Below, piece after piece: positions 42,599-52,002 of a DNA stretch of 64,000 nt. The translations under genes were made by a program, and so were the position numbers. The notes below the pieces were generated by a model. It saw only the letters and a program-made list of their open reading frames with translations, was not told where the DNA came from and did not search any database. The stretch is from Maridesulfovibrio sp. Lineage in GTDB: Bacteria > Desulfobacterota > Desulfovibrionia > Desulfovibrionales > Desulfovibrionaceae. The stretch covers positions 4,072,001 to 4,136,000 of the forward strand of contig NZ_OY762999.1 in NCBI RefSeq assembly GCF_963666665.1, read 5' to 3'. Within the stretch, counting starts at the first letter, position 1; every line of letters begins with the position of its first letter.

Positions 42599-42991
42599 AT
42601 GGTTTTTGCTGAATGGAAAGATAAATATAGCCTTGAAAATGAGCTGGTAGATAAGCAACATAGATTTTTAATTAAAATGCTTAATGATCTGGCTGCAGCC
42701 GGTCCTGGAGATAAAGAGAGCGCGGCTTGTACATGCTTGAGTCGTATGGAAAAATACGCGCAGGAACATTTTCAGGATGAAGAGAAGCTTATGCGCGACA
42801 ACGGTTACCTTCATCTGGATGAGCACATTAAAGAACATGAAGGATTTATCCGCCAGCTGGAAGATTACAAGGAAGCGGTTTTTACTAAGTATGTGCCTTT
42901 TCAGGATATGCTTGAATATCTGAATAATTGGCTGGTTGAGCACATCATTAAGAGTGACCGTAAATATGCCCGTTTTATACGCGACAATTAA
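42599..42991 (+). CDS. bacteriohemerythrin
   Basis: A 130-aa cytoplasmic oxygen-binding four-helix bundle with a di-iron site. Ligands are visible as His in VDKQHRFL, His/Glu in EHFQDEE, two His in HIKEHEGF and the His/Asp pair in VEHIIKSD. It is common in sulfate reducers, where it may bind or deliver oxygen. ATG 42599 is chosen because AAGGAGG lies 8 bases upstream; the earlier ATG 42593 is only 2 bases from it. The stop overlaps the convergent AraC stop by 4 bases. Confidence 0.95.
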   Translation: MVFAEWKDKYSLENELVDKQHRFLIKMLNDLAAAGPGDKESAACTCLSRMEKYAQEHFQDEEKLMRDNGYLHLDEHIKEHEGFIRQLEDYKEAVFTKYVPFQDMLEYLNNWLVEHIIKSDRKYARFIRDN

Positions 42992-43803
42992 ATATTAGTG
43001 TATTGCGAGGGAGTCGCGCCCGTATAGCGGCGGAAAGTGTTGGTGAAGTGGCTCTGGTCTGAGAAGCCGCTTTGCAGGGCTGTCTCAGCAAAGGACATTC
43101 CGGAACGCAGCAGTCTCTTGGCGTGTTCAATGCGCAGCTGCAAATGATAATTGTGCGGCGGAAGTCCGGTGGTTTTTCTGAATACCCGCAGCAGATGATA
43201 GCGGGATAGTCCGGTAGCCTGTGAAAGTTCTTCAAGTGAAACCTTCTCCGAGAGGTTCTCGTGAAGATATTCGCGGGCTTTTTTTACCGCTGCAGGTTCC
43301 TTGGTGTGCGGTACTTTGGATTGGGCTTCGCAATGGCGGGTCAAGAGGGCCGCTGCAGCACGGGCAAGGGCTGTATCAAGGGCCAGCCTGCTTTTTACTG
43401 TTGATGCGGCGTAGTTGAGTTCGGTCAGGGTTCCGGTGGTCAATTTATCTTCGGTTACAACGGACCTGAATTCCGGTAATCCTTCTGTTTCATTAAGGTC
43501 GCGGAGGGCTTTCTCAAATAAACGGTTGTCAAAGCTGAAAACTCGGTAGGTGAGCCGGGTGTCAGAGTCGGTAATTACACCGGAATGGACAAGCCCGGGA
43601 TTGAAGAGGGCTATTTCCCCTCCACGCACAAAGGAACTGCCTGAACCCGGCTGGCGGCAATAGCAACCGCCTGCCTCCATGACGCCTACGGAATGAAAAC
43701 CGTGGGTATGGTTCGGGAAGGAATGGTTAGAGTTAATAACTTCCTGAATTTCGAGGCCCTCGATAGTCTCAGGCCGCAGGTATCTGATTGTCCCTTTGTT
43801 CAT
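42988..43803 (-). CDS. AraC-family regulator with cupin sensor domain
   Basis: A 271-aa regulator. The N-terminal cupin (about 25-150) has PNHTHGFHSVGVMEAGG and ALFNPGLVHSG. The C-terminal AraC helix-turn-helix pair (about 170-268) has LSEKVSLEELSQATGLSRYH and SFAETALQSGFSDQSHFTNT. ATG 43803 is used; the frame extends upstream to 43851 without support. This type often controls an adjacent exporter, so the EamA gene at 41509-42456 is a candidate target. Confidence 0.92.
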   Translation of the reverse strand: MNKGTIRYLRPETIEGLEIQEVINSNHSFPNHTHGFHSVGVMEAGGCYCRQPGSGSSFVRGGEIALFNPGLVHSGVITDSDTRLTYRVFSFDNRLFEKALRDLNETEGLPEFRSVVTEDKLTTGTLTELNYAASTVKSRLALDTALARAAAALLTRHCEAQSKVPHTKEPAAVKKAREYLHENLSEKVSLEELSQATGLSRYHLLRVFRKTTGLPPHNYHLQLRIEHAKRLLRSGMSFAETALQSGFSDQSHFTNTFRRYTGATPSQYTNI

Positions 43804-43901
43804 TAGTAGCACCGCTTTCACACAAGAGTTGCATAAACATTTATGGAACACAAGCTAGACAGCATGCGGTCAGCGGTCTTGTAAAAAATTGCTCTCTTTG
43901 A

Positions 43902-44915
43902 TTACTTGTTGTTTTTTCTTTTAACCCCGTGATCTTTTAAGGCACGGACAATTTCATCGAACTGATCGAGAGCATTACCCATTATCTTGATTTCCTTACC
44001 CTTGCTGGGATGTATGCGGATGCCCCATTCTTCCTGATGGCGGAGCATCAGTCCGGTTGCTAGGGCCTGCAAAGTTGTCCCGAGGATAAGCAGCAGGGTG
44101 GATATTTTTCCGCCCAGCCGGGTTCTGTAGTTTCTGAAGTATTCAATTTCATGCCATTTTATGAGTTTATCTTTTCCCCTTTTGACAACATGGAGCCCCT
44201 GATCTGTTATTCTGTAGCAGAGATCGCTGTATTTCAGTGCGGTGAGCAGTAGCACCGACCAGATGGCGGCCATCAGCCACATGGTTCCGGTTAACCATAT
44301 CCAGCCTTTGGATAGGCTTAATACGCTCCCCCCGGCATCCATCTCCCAGACAATGAGGAAGGGCAGCAGGAAGAATATGGGCGTGAGGATCAATCCCATA
44401 ATATCAGGGACGATTACCGTGGCCCCGCGTGGATAATGGATTTCGTCCGTTTCATATTGGCGTCGCGGAATAAAGAAGTAGATGGCGAAGCCAAGCATTA
44501 TCAGTCCCGGACCATGGTAAAAATAAGGGTGCTTGAATTGTTCCGGCAGGCTGTAGATATCTCCGGGGTGGCTGGCGTATATACGCAGCCATTTTTGACC
44601 GCTGCCAATGGAGACAAAAACAGCTTGTTCGGGGTAATGGGATATTTCATTAAAGGGCGGTTCGTCCGGTTTGAATATATATCGCTTATGGTTATATCCG
44701 TATGCTCTGTCTTCCAGTTCCGGTACCCCTTCTGGGCTGGTCATGCTTGCTGCCAGCTCAAACCATGCCGGAGTAGTGACAGTTATTCTTTGACTCTCAA
44801 TGGTGGAGCCTTCATAGAGGCTGACAATAAGCAGTTTGCCCCCAGGCCAGATCATGAGGTAACCGCCAAGGCAGAGCAGGAACAGTGCGGATACTCTTCT
44901 GAAAATTTCAATCAT
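43902..44915 (-). CDS. membrane protein of unknown function with PH-like C-terminus
   Basis: A 337-aa membrane protein. A TM helix at about 12-30 is followed by an extracytoplasmic domain of about 110 residues (it contains AYGYNHKRYIFKPDEPPFNE). Further helices are at about 140-155, 180-205 and 218-240. The cytoplasmic tail shows CYRITDQGLHVVKRGKDKL, then IKWHEIEYFRNY and a final helix, which is the pattern of bacterial PH-like domains. I do not recognise the family. It is divergent from the atl gene. Confidence 0.75.
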   Translation of the reverse strand: MIEIFRRVSALFLLCLGGYLMIWPGGKLLIVSLYEGSTIESQRITVTTPAWFELAASMTSPEGVPELEDRAYGYNHKRYIFKPDEPPFNEISHYPEQAVFVSIGSGQKWLRIYASHPGDIYSLPEQFKHPYFYHGPGLIMLGFAIYFFIPRRQYETDEIHYPRGATVIVPDIMGLILTPIFFLLPFLIVWEMDAGGSVLSLSKGWIWLTGTMWLMAAIWSVLLLTALKYSDLCYRITDQGLHVVKRGKDKLIKWHEIEYFRNYRTRLGGKISTLLLILGTTLQALATGLMLRHQEEWGIRIHPSKGKEIKIMGNALDQFDEIVRALKDHGVKRKNNK

Positions 44916-45019
44916 TGCAAACTCACGTTTGTTAAACGGTTTCAGCTGAATAAATATAACATGTATATCTTGCGTGGAAAATGCATTTTGTATTTAATTG
45001 AAGTCTGAAGGTAGCTAAC

Positions 45020-45358
45020 ATGGGCAGGACTGTTTTTACTGAAAAGGCGATCGAGGTTATTAAGGCTATTCCGGAAGGAAAAGTCTGTTCTTACGGCAAG
45101 GTTGCGGCTTTGGCCGGTAATCCCCGTGCAGCAAGGCAGGTTGTGCGTATCCTGCATAGCAGCGGGAAAAAGGAGAATCTGCCTTGGCAGCGGGTGGTAA
45201 ACCGTGAAGGGCGTATTTCCCTGAAAAAAGGGCAGGGCTATGAAAGGCAGCGTGAATTATTGGAACACGAAGGTGTTGAGTTCAGCCTTGACGGTCAGAT
45301 TGATCTTGAAATTTATCTCTGGGTGCCCGAGCAATTAATTTACCATGACGAAGGTTAA
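45020..45358 (+). CDS. alkyltransferase-like protein (MGMT family)
   Basis: A 112-aa DNA-binding protein of the O6-methylguanine methyltransferase fold. The usual active-site PCHR is replaced by PWQRV (Trp56), which marks alkyltransferase-like proteins. These bind O6-alkylguanine and recruit nucleotide excision repair instead of removing the alkyl group. The recognition helix region GKVCSYGKVAALAGNPRAAR is intact. It lies 15 bases upstream of the aldo/keto reductase gene, with which it is likely co-transcribed. Confidence 0.93.
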   Translation: MGRTVFTEKAIEVIKAIPEGKVCSYGKVAALAGNPRAARQVVRILHSSGKKENLPWQRVVNREGRISLKKGQGYERQRELLEHEGVEFSLDGQIDLEIYLWVPEQLIYHDEG

Positions 45359-45373
45359 AAGCTGGAGAAGTAT

Positions 45374-46219
45374 ATGAGTGTTATTTCCGTACCTGAATTG
45401 AAGATGAATGATGGTAATTCGATCCCTGCACTGGGATTCGGTACATACAAACTCAACGGTTCCGCCGGGGTGGAGACTATGGTCAATGCCATCCGCAGCG
45501 GATACCGCCTGCTTGATTCAGCTTTCAAGTACGAGAATGAGGGCGCTGTGGGTGAGGCTGTCCGCCGCAGCGGGGTTCCCCGCGAAGATTTGCTGGTGAC
45601 CTCCAAGGTCCCCGGTCTGCGTCATCGTTACAATGAAGCCCTTTATTCTGTAGAGGAATCTTTGTACCGGGCCGGGTTGGATTATTATGATTTCTACCTT
45701 ATCCACTGGCCCAATCCCAGTCAGGATTTGTACGTGGAGGCGTGGCAGGCTCTTATTGGAGCCCGTAAAAGGGGGCTGGTCCGGTCTATCGGCTGCAGTA
45801 ATTTCCTGCCTGAACACATGCAACGGCTTATGGATGAAACCGGCGTCGCTCCGGCAGTGAATCAGGTTGAGCTGTATCCTTACTTTATCCAGCAGGAACA
45901 GCGCGACTGGCATGGGCAGCATGGGATCATTACCCAGTCATGGAGTCCGCTGGGCCGTGACAGTTCCGCCATGCAGGAAGCTTCAATCAAGGCTATCGGT
46001 GATAAGTACGGAAAAAGCGCGGCACAGGTGATCCTGCGCTGGCACGTGCAACTGGGGGCGATACCCATTCCAAAGGCCACATCCCCGTCACGCCAGCTTG
46101 AGAATATTAATATCTTTGATTTTGAATTGTCAGCTGATGATATGGCAACTATCAGTGCTTTCGATAAACCTGACGGCAGGCGCAAGGACCAGCATCCTGC
46201 TCATTATGAAGAATATTAA
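45374..46219 (+). CDS. aldo/keto reductase
   Basis: A 281-aa cytoplasmic NADPH-dependent oxidoreductase with a TIM-barrel. The N-terminus PALGFGTYKLNG, the catalytic Asp-Tyr in LLDSAFKYENE, Lys in VTSKVPG and His in YLIHWPNP form the tetrad. The cofactor loop near IPIPKATSPSRQLENI is conserved. It resembles the 2,5-diketogluconate reductase group; substrate unknown. ATG 45374 has GGAGAAG upstream. The atl gene lies upstream and a bidirectional terminator downstream. Confidence 0.95.
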   Translation: MSVISVPELKMNDGNSIPALGFGTYKLNGSAGVETMVNAIRSGYRLLDSAFKYENEGAVGEAVRRSGVPREDLLVTSKVPGLRHRYNEALYSVEESLYRAGLDYYDFYLIHWPNPSQDLYVEAWQALIGARKRGLVRSIGCSNFLPEHMQRLMDETGVAPAVNQVELYPYFIQQEQRDWHGQHGIITQSWSPLGRDSSAMQEASIKAIGDKYGKSAAQVILRWHVQLGAIPIPKATSPSRQLENINIFDFELSADDMATISAFDKPDGRRKDQHPAHYEEY

Positions 46220-46224
46220 ATGAT

Positions 46225-46262
46225 AACGGCCCGGAACATGACATTCCGGGCCGTTGTTTTTG
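46225..46262 (+). terminator. bidirectional terminator between aldo/keto reductase and chemoreceptor genes
   Basis: A 12-bp perfect stem, AACGGCCCGGAA with TTCCGGGCCGTT, is followed by GTTTTTG. Confidence 0.92.
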
Positions 46263-46280
46263 AGTTAATTTGTAAGCTTT

Positions 46281-48422
46281 TTATTCAGCTTTCAAGTCTT
46301 CCACTATTTTCTGCATTTCCGAAACCTGAACGGCAAGGGATTCGAGTGCTCTGCTGAATTCCCTTGCGCTGTCTGTTGTTTCAGTCGTGATACGGCTGAT
46401 TTCTTCGACTGCTCCGTTGATTTCTTCAGATGTTGCAGACTGTTCCTCGGCAGCGGTGGCAATGCTTTGAATCTGAACTGCACTTTCCTCTGTCCCGGTT
46501 ACGATTTCTTTTAAAACCCAGCCGGATTTTTCCGAGAAATCACTTGCTTCCTCAATGCGGGCGTAAACGGTTTCCATGGAACGAATATTCTCTCCGGCAA
46601 CACGTTGAATGGCGCCTATGGAATTAGATACTTCACCGGTGGCGGTCATGGTTTTCTCCGCCAGCTTGCGGACTTCGTCGGCCACGACTGCGAATCCTCG
46701 TCCGGCCTCACCTGCACGGGCAGCTTCAATGGCGGCGTTCAGGGCCAGCAGGTTGGTCTGGTCGGCGATATCGGTGATTACGCCGATGATAGCCTCGGTT
46801 CCCTTGGCCTGCTTGTCCAGTTCTTCCATGTTGACTTTGAGGTTGTTCACCTCGGAAACAGTCTGGCCCAGTGCTCTTTTGGATTTATCCACGACATCAG
46901 CTCCATTTCGGGCTTTGTCCTGTGATTCAGTGCTTTCTCCGGCGGCGTCGGCGGCGTTGCGGGCGATTTCCAGTACTGTGGCGTTCATCTCTTCCATTGC
47001 TGTCGCTGTGGAGGTGATTCGGTCGCTCTGTATTTCTGCTCCGCTGAGCAGTTGATTGGACTGTACGGACATCTGTTCGGAAGCGGAAACTACCCGTTCA
47101 AGGATAAGCTCCACTCGTTCTGCTGCGTGGTGCAGACCGTCGGTGCGGGCCCTGTCAGCTTTGGCGCGTGCCTTTTCTGCTTCGGCAGTTGCTTCGCGTG
47201 CCTTTGCTGATTCCTCTTCAGCCTTGCGGGTTTCATCTTCCGCCTTGAGAATAGTGTTTTTAAGTTCAGCTACCATTGCCCGCAGGGAATCAGCCATGCG
47301 TCCGATTTCATCTTTCTGGTTAATGTCGAGATCGGCATCGAGATCGCCGTCAGCAACTTTTGTCGTGTAGGCTGCGGTTTTGATGATCGGTTTACTGATC
47401 AGTCCGGCAAGCATGAAAAGAACTGCCAGCAGGATGGCGATGGCTATACCGCTGATGATCAGGCTGTTCTGGGCTATGGCATTGGCCTGAGCTTCAACCT
47501 TATCCATGGGGATGACCAGTGCGATAGACCATGGATAGGATGTTTTTCCGACTTTGATCGGAGCATAGGTGATATATTGTCTTTCTCCGTTTTCAGATTC
47601 GGTCACGTAAGAGTAAGCCCTGCCTCTTTCAATGGCTTTCAGGGTTTCCTTTTTGTGTTCGTGGTCGATCACATCACCGAGATTTTTGGCCTGCAATTCT
47701 GAATCGGGGTGGGCTACAATGTTCCCTTTGTTGGTTACAAGGTATGCGTAGCCGGTTTCAAGAGGCTTGATTTCAAGAATGGTTTCCTGAAGATCGTTCA
47801 AGTAAAAATCAACACCCACAACACCTATGTTCCGCCCGCTTTTTTTGACCGGAATTCCAGTGGAAGATACCCAATAGGTCTTACCATTTACTGTCCAAGG
47901 ATATGGCTCAGTTATTGTTTCCACATTGCCGGACATGGGATTTTGAAACCAGCCCACATTGGAGACATCTTTATTACCGACAAACAGTTCTGCAATTTGT
48001 CCATTGTCGCGATGGTACCAGTTACGGTAGGCTCCTTTGTATTTGCCCATGTAATCATCTTCCCGGCCGTCATAAACATCCGGGGGAAATGCGCACCATG
48101 AACCGGCAAGACCGGGATGCCGTTCAAGAACACCAACCAGTACAGAGTCGAGATATTCGCGGTCCGGGATAACACTATAGTTGGCACCTTCTTCAAACAT
48201 GATGCCCAGTGTTCTGGTTACGGTCAGGGCTTTACCCATTGTTTCGGAAATTTCATTGCCGAATCCTTTGGCGATATGATCGGCAGCCTCACTTGCCTGT
48301 TTTACAGCCATTTTCTTGGCCTGATTGGTCATGACCAATGTGCTTGTGGCAAGTATAAGGGCCACTATGCAGAAAGTCGGCAAAATAATTTTAGTCTTCA
48401 GGCTCCAGTTTTTGAAATTCAT
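46281..48422 (-). CDS. methyl-accepting chemotaxis protein with dCache sensor domain (paralogue 1)
   Basis: A 713-aa inner-membrane chemoreceptor. A TM helix at about 10-32 and another at about 320-345 flank a periplasmic double-Cache domain of about 285 residues (YRNWYHRD, VGWFQNPMSG, GVVGVDFYLNDL, ITYAPIKVG). A HAMP domain and a long coiled coil rich in Glu, Ala and Lys (about 385-430) lead to the signalling domain, whose hairpin tip is ADQTNLLALNAAIEAARAGE. No C-terminal CheR-tethering pentapeptide is seen. It shares most of its sequence with the next gene, so the two are a tandem duplication. The divergence is in the ligand domain, which suggests different but related ligands. Confidence 0.97.
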   Translation of the reverse strand: MNFKNWSLKTKIILPTFCIVALILATSTLVMTNQAKKMAVKQASEAADHIAKGFGNEISETMGKALTVTRTLGIMFEEGANYSVIPDREYLDSVLVGVLERHPGLAGSWCAFPPDVYDGREDDYMGKYKGAYRNWYHRDNGQIAELFVGNKDVSNVGWFQNPMSGNVETITEPYPWTVNGKTYWVSSTGIPVKKSGRNIGVVGVDFYLNDLQETILEIKPLETGYAYLVTNKGNIVAHPDSELQAKNLGDVIDHEHKKETLKAIERGRAYSYVTESENGERQYITYAPIKVGKTSYPWSIALVIPMDKVEAQANAIAQNSLIISGIAIAILLAVLFMLAGLISKPIIKTAAYTTKVADGDLDADLDINQKDEIGRMADSLRAMVAELKNTILKAEDETRKAEEESAKAREATAEAEKARAKADRARTDGLHHAAERVELILERVVSASEQMSVQSNQLLSGAEIQSDRITSTATAMEEMNATVLEIARNAADAAGESTESQDKARNGADVVDKSKRALGQTVSEVNNLKVNMEELDKQAKGTEAIIGVITDIADQTNLLALNAAIEAARAGEAGRGFAVVADEVRKLAEKTMTATGEVSNSIGAIQRVAGENIRSMETVYARIEEASDFSEKSGWVLKEIVTGTEESAVQIQSIATAAEEQSATSEEINGAVEEISRITTETTDSAREFSRALESLAVQVSEMQKIVEDLKAE

Positions 48423-48611
48423 TAAATACCCCTTGTTTTTGCGACACTGTCGGCGTGTTTAAGACAATGTTGTCGTGTTTTTATTTAGTAATTACAGTAC
48501 TTTATCTAGTTTTGCAGGGGTTGTTTCAACAATCTTTAAGAAAAAGTAAAGGGGGGAAGCTGAAAAATTGTAAAAAGATTTATTTATTGAAATCAGAGAA
48601 GATGCAAAAAG

Positions 48612-48645
48612 AAAGGCCGTATCGGTTGATACGGCCTTCTATCTT
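48612..48645 (-). terminator. rho-independent terminator after chemoreceptor paralogue 2
   Basis: A 9-bp stem, GGCCGTATC with GATACGGCC, is followed on the minus strand by TTTCTTTTTG. Confidence 0.85.
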
Positions 48646-48662
48646 ATTATTGCAGTTGTTTT

Positions 48663-50807
48663 CTATTCATCTTTCAGGTCTTCTACGATTTTCTGCATTT
48701 CAGATACCTGTTCAGCGAGCGATTCAAGAGCCAAAGCAAATTCTCGTGCTCCATTTGCCGTCTCAGCGGTAATCCGGCTGATTTCTTCGATGGAGTTGTT
48801 GATTTCTTCTGAGGTGGCAGACTGCTCTTCAGCCGCTGTGGCGATACTTTGAATCTGGATCGCACTTTCTTCGGCACCGGTAACGATTTCCTTTAAAACT
48901 CCGCCGGAGCTTTCAGAGAAATCATTTGCTTCAGCAATGCGGGTGTAGACAGTTTCCATGGAGCGGATGTTATCCCCGGCTACACGCTGGATCGCGTTGA
49001 TGGAATTAGATACTTCCCCTGTGGCAGTCATGGTTTTTTCCGCCAGTTTGCGCACTTCATCGGCAACAACAGCGAAACCTCGTCCGGCTTCACCTGCACG
49101 TGCGGCTTCAATGGCTGCGTTGAGGGCCAGCAGGTTGGTCTGGTCGGCAATATCGGTAATTACACCGACAATGGCTTCGGTTCCCTTGGCCTGCTTGCCC
49201 AGCTCTTCCATGTTGCCTTTGAGGTTGTTTACCTCGGTTACAGTCTGGGTCAGTGCTGTTTTGGATTTCTCGACAACCGAAGCTCCGTCTCTGGCCTTTA
49301 TCTGGGCATCGTTACTTGCTTCTGCAGCGTCACTGGCGTTGCGGGCGATTTCCAGAACTGTTGCGTTCATTTCTTCCATGGCTGTTGCTGTGGAGGAAAT
49401 GCGGTCGCTTTGGATTTCTGATCCCTGCAGCATTTCGTTAGACTGAACGGACATCTGTTCAGAAGCGGAGACTACCCGTTCAAGTACCTGCTCAACTCGG
49501 TCTGCTGCGTGATGCAGGCCTTCAGTGCGGGCCATGTCTGCCTTGGCTCGGGCCTTTTCCGCTTCGGCAGTTGCTTCGCGTGCTTTTGCAGACTCTTCTT
49601 CTGCCTTGCGGGTTTCATCTTCCGCTTTAAGGATGGTCTTCTTGAGTTCTCCGACCATGGCCCGCAGGGAGTCGGCCATACGTCCGATTTCATCTTTCTG
49701 GTTGATTTCCAGTGAGGCATCGAGGTCGCCTTCAGAAACTTTGTTAGTGTAGCCTGCGGTCTTGAGGATAGGCTTGCTGATAACTCCGGCCAGTACAAAG
49801 AGAATAGCCAGCAGGATAAGAATTGCCACAACACTGACCATGATACTATTCTTGGCAATGGCATTGGCTTGTGCTTCAACCTTGTCCATGGGGATTACCA
49901 ATGCGATGGACCATGGGAAAGAAGTCTTACCGACTTTGATCGGAGCATAGGTAATGTATTCCTTATTACCTGATTTAGAGTCTGCTACATAAGAATAGGT
50001 CCTGCCGTTATTGATTGCGGCCAGAATATCGCTCTGATTTTTGCCTGTGAGAATTTCGGTTATGTTTTTAGCCTGCAGCTCGGAATCGGGATGCGCAACA
50101 ATGGTTCCCTCATTTGTTACCAGGAACGCATAGCCGGTTTCAAACGGTTTGATTTTAAGTACGGTATCAAGAAGGTCGTTCAGGTAAAAGTCTACGCCTA
50201 CAATACCTATGTTACGCCCTTTTTTCTTAACCGGGTATCCGGTGGAGCAAAGCCAGAAAGTCTTTCCATCCACTTCCCACGGGTATGGTTCGGAGAGGGT
50301 CTCCACATTGCCGGACATGGGTTTTTCAAACCATGCCTGTCCTTCAAGGTTTTCATCTCCTACATATGAAGCGGCTATGCTTCCGCCGTCGCGGTAATAC
50401 CAGTTGCGGTACGCTCCTTTGTATTTTTCGCGGTATTCATCTTCCCGGTTGTCGTAGCTGCTTTTGCTCGGAAAGGTACACCATGCACCGGAAAGGCCGG
50501 GGTGCTTTTTCAGAGTGTGTACAAGTACGGAGTCGAGGAATTCACGGTCAGGGATGACTTTGTAGTTAGCGCCCTCTTCAAACATGGCGGCTAGAGTTCT
50601 TGTTACGGTAAGAGCTTTCCCTAATGTTTCGGATATTTCATTACCGTATCCTTTTGCTTCAGTGTCAGCACCCTTGCTGGCTTGCTCTACTGCTAAGCTT
50701 CTTGCCTGATCAGTCATTACCCATGTGCTGGCGGTAAGGATAATCGCCACAATGCAGAAAGTGGGTATGATAATTTTGTTTTTTAGGCTCCAGTCCTTAA
50801 AGTTCAT
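48663..50807 (-). CDS. methyl-accepting chemotaxis protein with dCache sensor domain (paralogue 2)
   Basis: A 714-aa chemoreceptor, upstream tandem paralogue of the 46281-48422 gene. Layout is the same: TM at about 10-32, periplasmic dCache (YRNWYYRDGG, AWFEKPMSGN, GIVGVDFYLNDL), TM at about 320-345, HAMP, coiled coil, and signalling tip ADQTNLLALNAAIEAARAGE. Differences cluster in the first Cache lobe, for example KSSYDNREDEYREKYKGA against DVYDGREDDYMGKYKGA in the paralogue. ATG 50807 has GGGAGGAA upstream. Each copy has its own terminator or gap, so they are probably separate transcripts. Confidence 0.97.
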   Translation of the reverse strand: MNFKDWSLKNKIIIPTFCIVAIILTASTWVMTDQARSLAVEQASKGADTEAKGYGNEISETLGKALTVTRTLAAMFEEGANYKVIPDREFLDSVLVHTLKKHPGLSGAWCTFPSKSSYDNREDEYREKYKGAYRNWYYRDGGSIAASYVGDENLEGQAWFEKPMSGNVETLSEPYPWEVDGKTFWLCSTGYPVKKKGRNIGIVGVDFYLNDLLDTVLKIKPFETGYAFLVTNEGTIVAHPDSELQAKNITEILTGKNQSDILAAINNGRTYSYVADSKSGNKEYITYAPIKVGKTSFPWSIALVIPMDKVEAQANAIAKNSIMVSVVAILILLAILFVLAGVISKPILKTAGYTNKVSEGDLDASLEINQKDEIGRMADSLRAMVGELKKTILKAEDETRKAEEESAKAREATAEAEKARAKADMARTEGLHHAADRVEQVLERVVSASEQMSVQSNEMLQGSEIQSDRISSTATAMEEMNATVLEIARNASDAAEASNDAQIKARDGASVVEKSKTALTQTVTEVNNLKGNMEELGKQAKGTEAIVGVITDIADQTNLLALNAAIEAARAGEAGRGFAVVADEVRKLAEKTMTATGEVSNSINAIQRVAGDNIRSMETVYTRIAEANDFSESSGGVLKEIVTGAEESAIQIQSIATAAEEQSATSEEINNSIEEISRITAETANGAREFALALESLAEQVSEMQKIVEDLKDE

Positions 50808-50990
50808 GCAATTCCTCCCTCGATGAAGATGACAGTTATATTCCTGAAAAGCTTACTACCTTTAGTGGATGTAGTGCGACAACCGGATGCTAAGCTTACC
50901 TTAATATATAACATTAAATTTGGTGGTAATGTAAAGAAAAAGCGACAATTGTGGCCTGAACAGGCGTTCAGTGTGATGGCGGTAATAAAA

Positions 50991-51018
50991 AAAGGCTGCA
51001 TCATTTGATGCAGCCTTT
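50991..51018 (-). terminator. rho-independent terminator after phnA
   Basis: A 13-bp perfect stem (50991-51003 with 51006-51018), followed on the minus strand by TTTTATTACC. Confidence 0.92.
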
Positions 51019-51065
51019 GCGTGAACACTGAGGGGTAAAAAAAGCTGTAAAGCTGTTCGGGCTTA

Positions 51066-51401
51066 CTAGCCTTTTTTTACAATGGATGTCTTCAGCATCA
51101 TTGCGCCGAAGCCGGGAATCTTGCAGGAAATGTCATGCACGCCGTCTTCAGGTTCAACCAGACGGATGTTTTTGACTTTGGTTCCTTTTTTGATGGATGA
51201 AGATGCACCCTTAACTTTCAGATCCTGAATGACGATGACAGTGTCACCGTCAACGAGAACGTTGCCGTTTGCGTCTTTATAAACTTTTTCAGCAACGTCT
51301 TCAGCCTGAAATTCATAGTTGCATTCCGGGCAGATGAGGGTGCTTCCGTCAGAATATACATATTCAGAATTACATTGCGGGCAATTAGGTAAATTTTCCA
51401 T
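51066..51401 (-). CDS. PhnA/YjdM-family zinc-ribbon protein
   Basis: A 111-aa cytoplasmic protein. The N-terminal zinc ribbon has CPQCNSEY and CPECNYEF. The C-terminal domain shows KDANGNVLVDGDTVIVIQDL, then KVKGASSSIKKGTKVKNIRL, the family signature. Despite the historical name, a role in phosphonate use is not established. It is a single-gene transcript with its own terminator. Confidence 0.95.
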   Translation of the reverse strand: MENLPNCPQCNSEYVYSDGSTLICPECNYEFQAEDVAEKVYKDANGNVLVDGDTVIVIQDLKVKGASSSIKKGTKVKNIRLVEPEDGVHDISCKIPGFGAMMLKTSIVKKG

Positions 51402-51541
51402 TATGTTAAACTCTTTGTTTATCCCTCTTGAGGAGGGGTGGTTTTCAGGAACAGGCGCGTTGCCTATTTTAAATTAATTGTTGCAGAAGCTGAGTAGCGA
51501 TTATCTGTGTTCTTTTCAAGTAACCATTTTCTGCGTTCTGT

Positions 51542-51967
51542 TTAGTTGAAACTTTTGTATTGGCCCGGGGCTACTTCATCCCAACTGAAATTTGAAATCG
51601 TTTTTGTGAAAGAGGCACCATTATACGGAGCTTTTAAAAAACGAACCGTGATGGAATTTTGTCCGGGACTGAGTAAATGGGAGGAGTTTGGGATAACTCT
51701 TTGCCCAAAAAACATTTGTGAATGCCCCACATTATTCCCATTAATAAACCATGTAGGTCTTTCTGAAACTCCAGGAGGTATCGGAAAGCTGCCACTAACC
51801 CAAATTCTTGATTTCTGGTTACCATTGGCCCATTTGCTAACCTGTATTTTCGAGATGATCCAAGGACAGGGCGTTCCTTCCTCTGCGGATACTTCTTTTT
51901 GTGAAAATCCAAATAGTAAAAAGCTGGTGAAACAGATTGCAAAGAATATTGAGAACCTCTTTCTCAT
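51542..51967 (-). CDS. secreted protein of unknown function, 141 aa
   Basis: Not recognised. The signal peptide (MRKRFSIFFAICFTSFLLFG, cleavage near VSAEE) is followed by about 112 residues rich in Trp, Ser, Asn and Gly with a beta-type pattern (SRIWVSGSFPIPPG, PTWFINGNNVGHSQ, NSITVRFLKAPYNG). ATG 51967 has GGAGG seven bases upstream, a strong ribosome site. It lies 35 bases downstream of another small secreted-protein gene on the same strand. The opposite strand carries a long open frame (51546-52013), which I take as a shadow because it has no ribosome site. Confidence 0.7.
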   Translation of the reverse strand: MRKRFSIFFAICFTSFLLFGFSQKEVSAEEGTPCPWIISKIQVSKWANGNQKSRIWVSGSFPIPPGVSERPTWFINGNNVGHSQMFFGQRVIPNSSHLLSPGQNSITVRFLKAPYNGASFTKTISNFSWDEVAPGQYKSFN

Positions 51968-52002
51968 GGCTCGGCCTCCGTTCTTTTTTGTTCAAAATAT
52001 TA

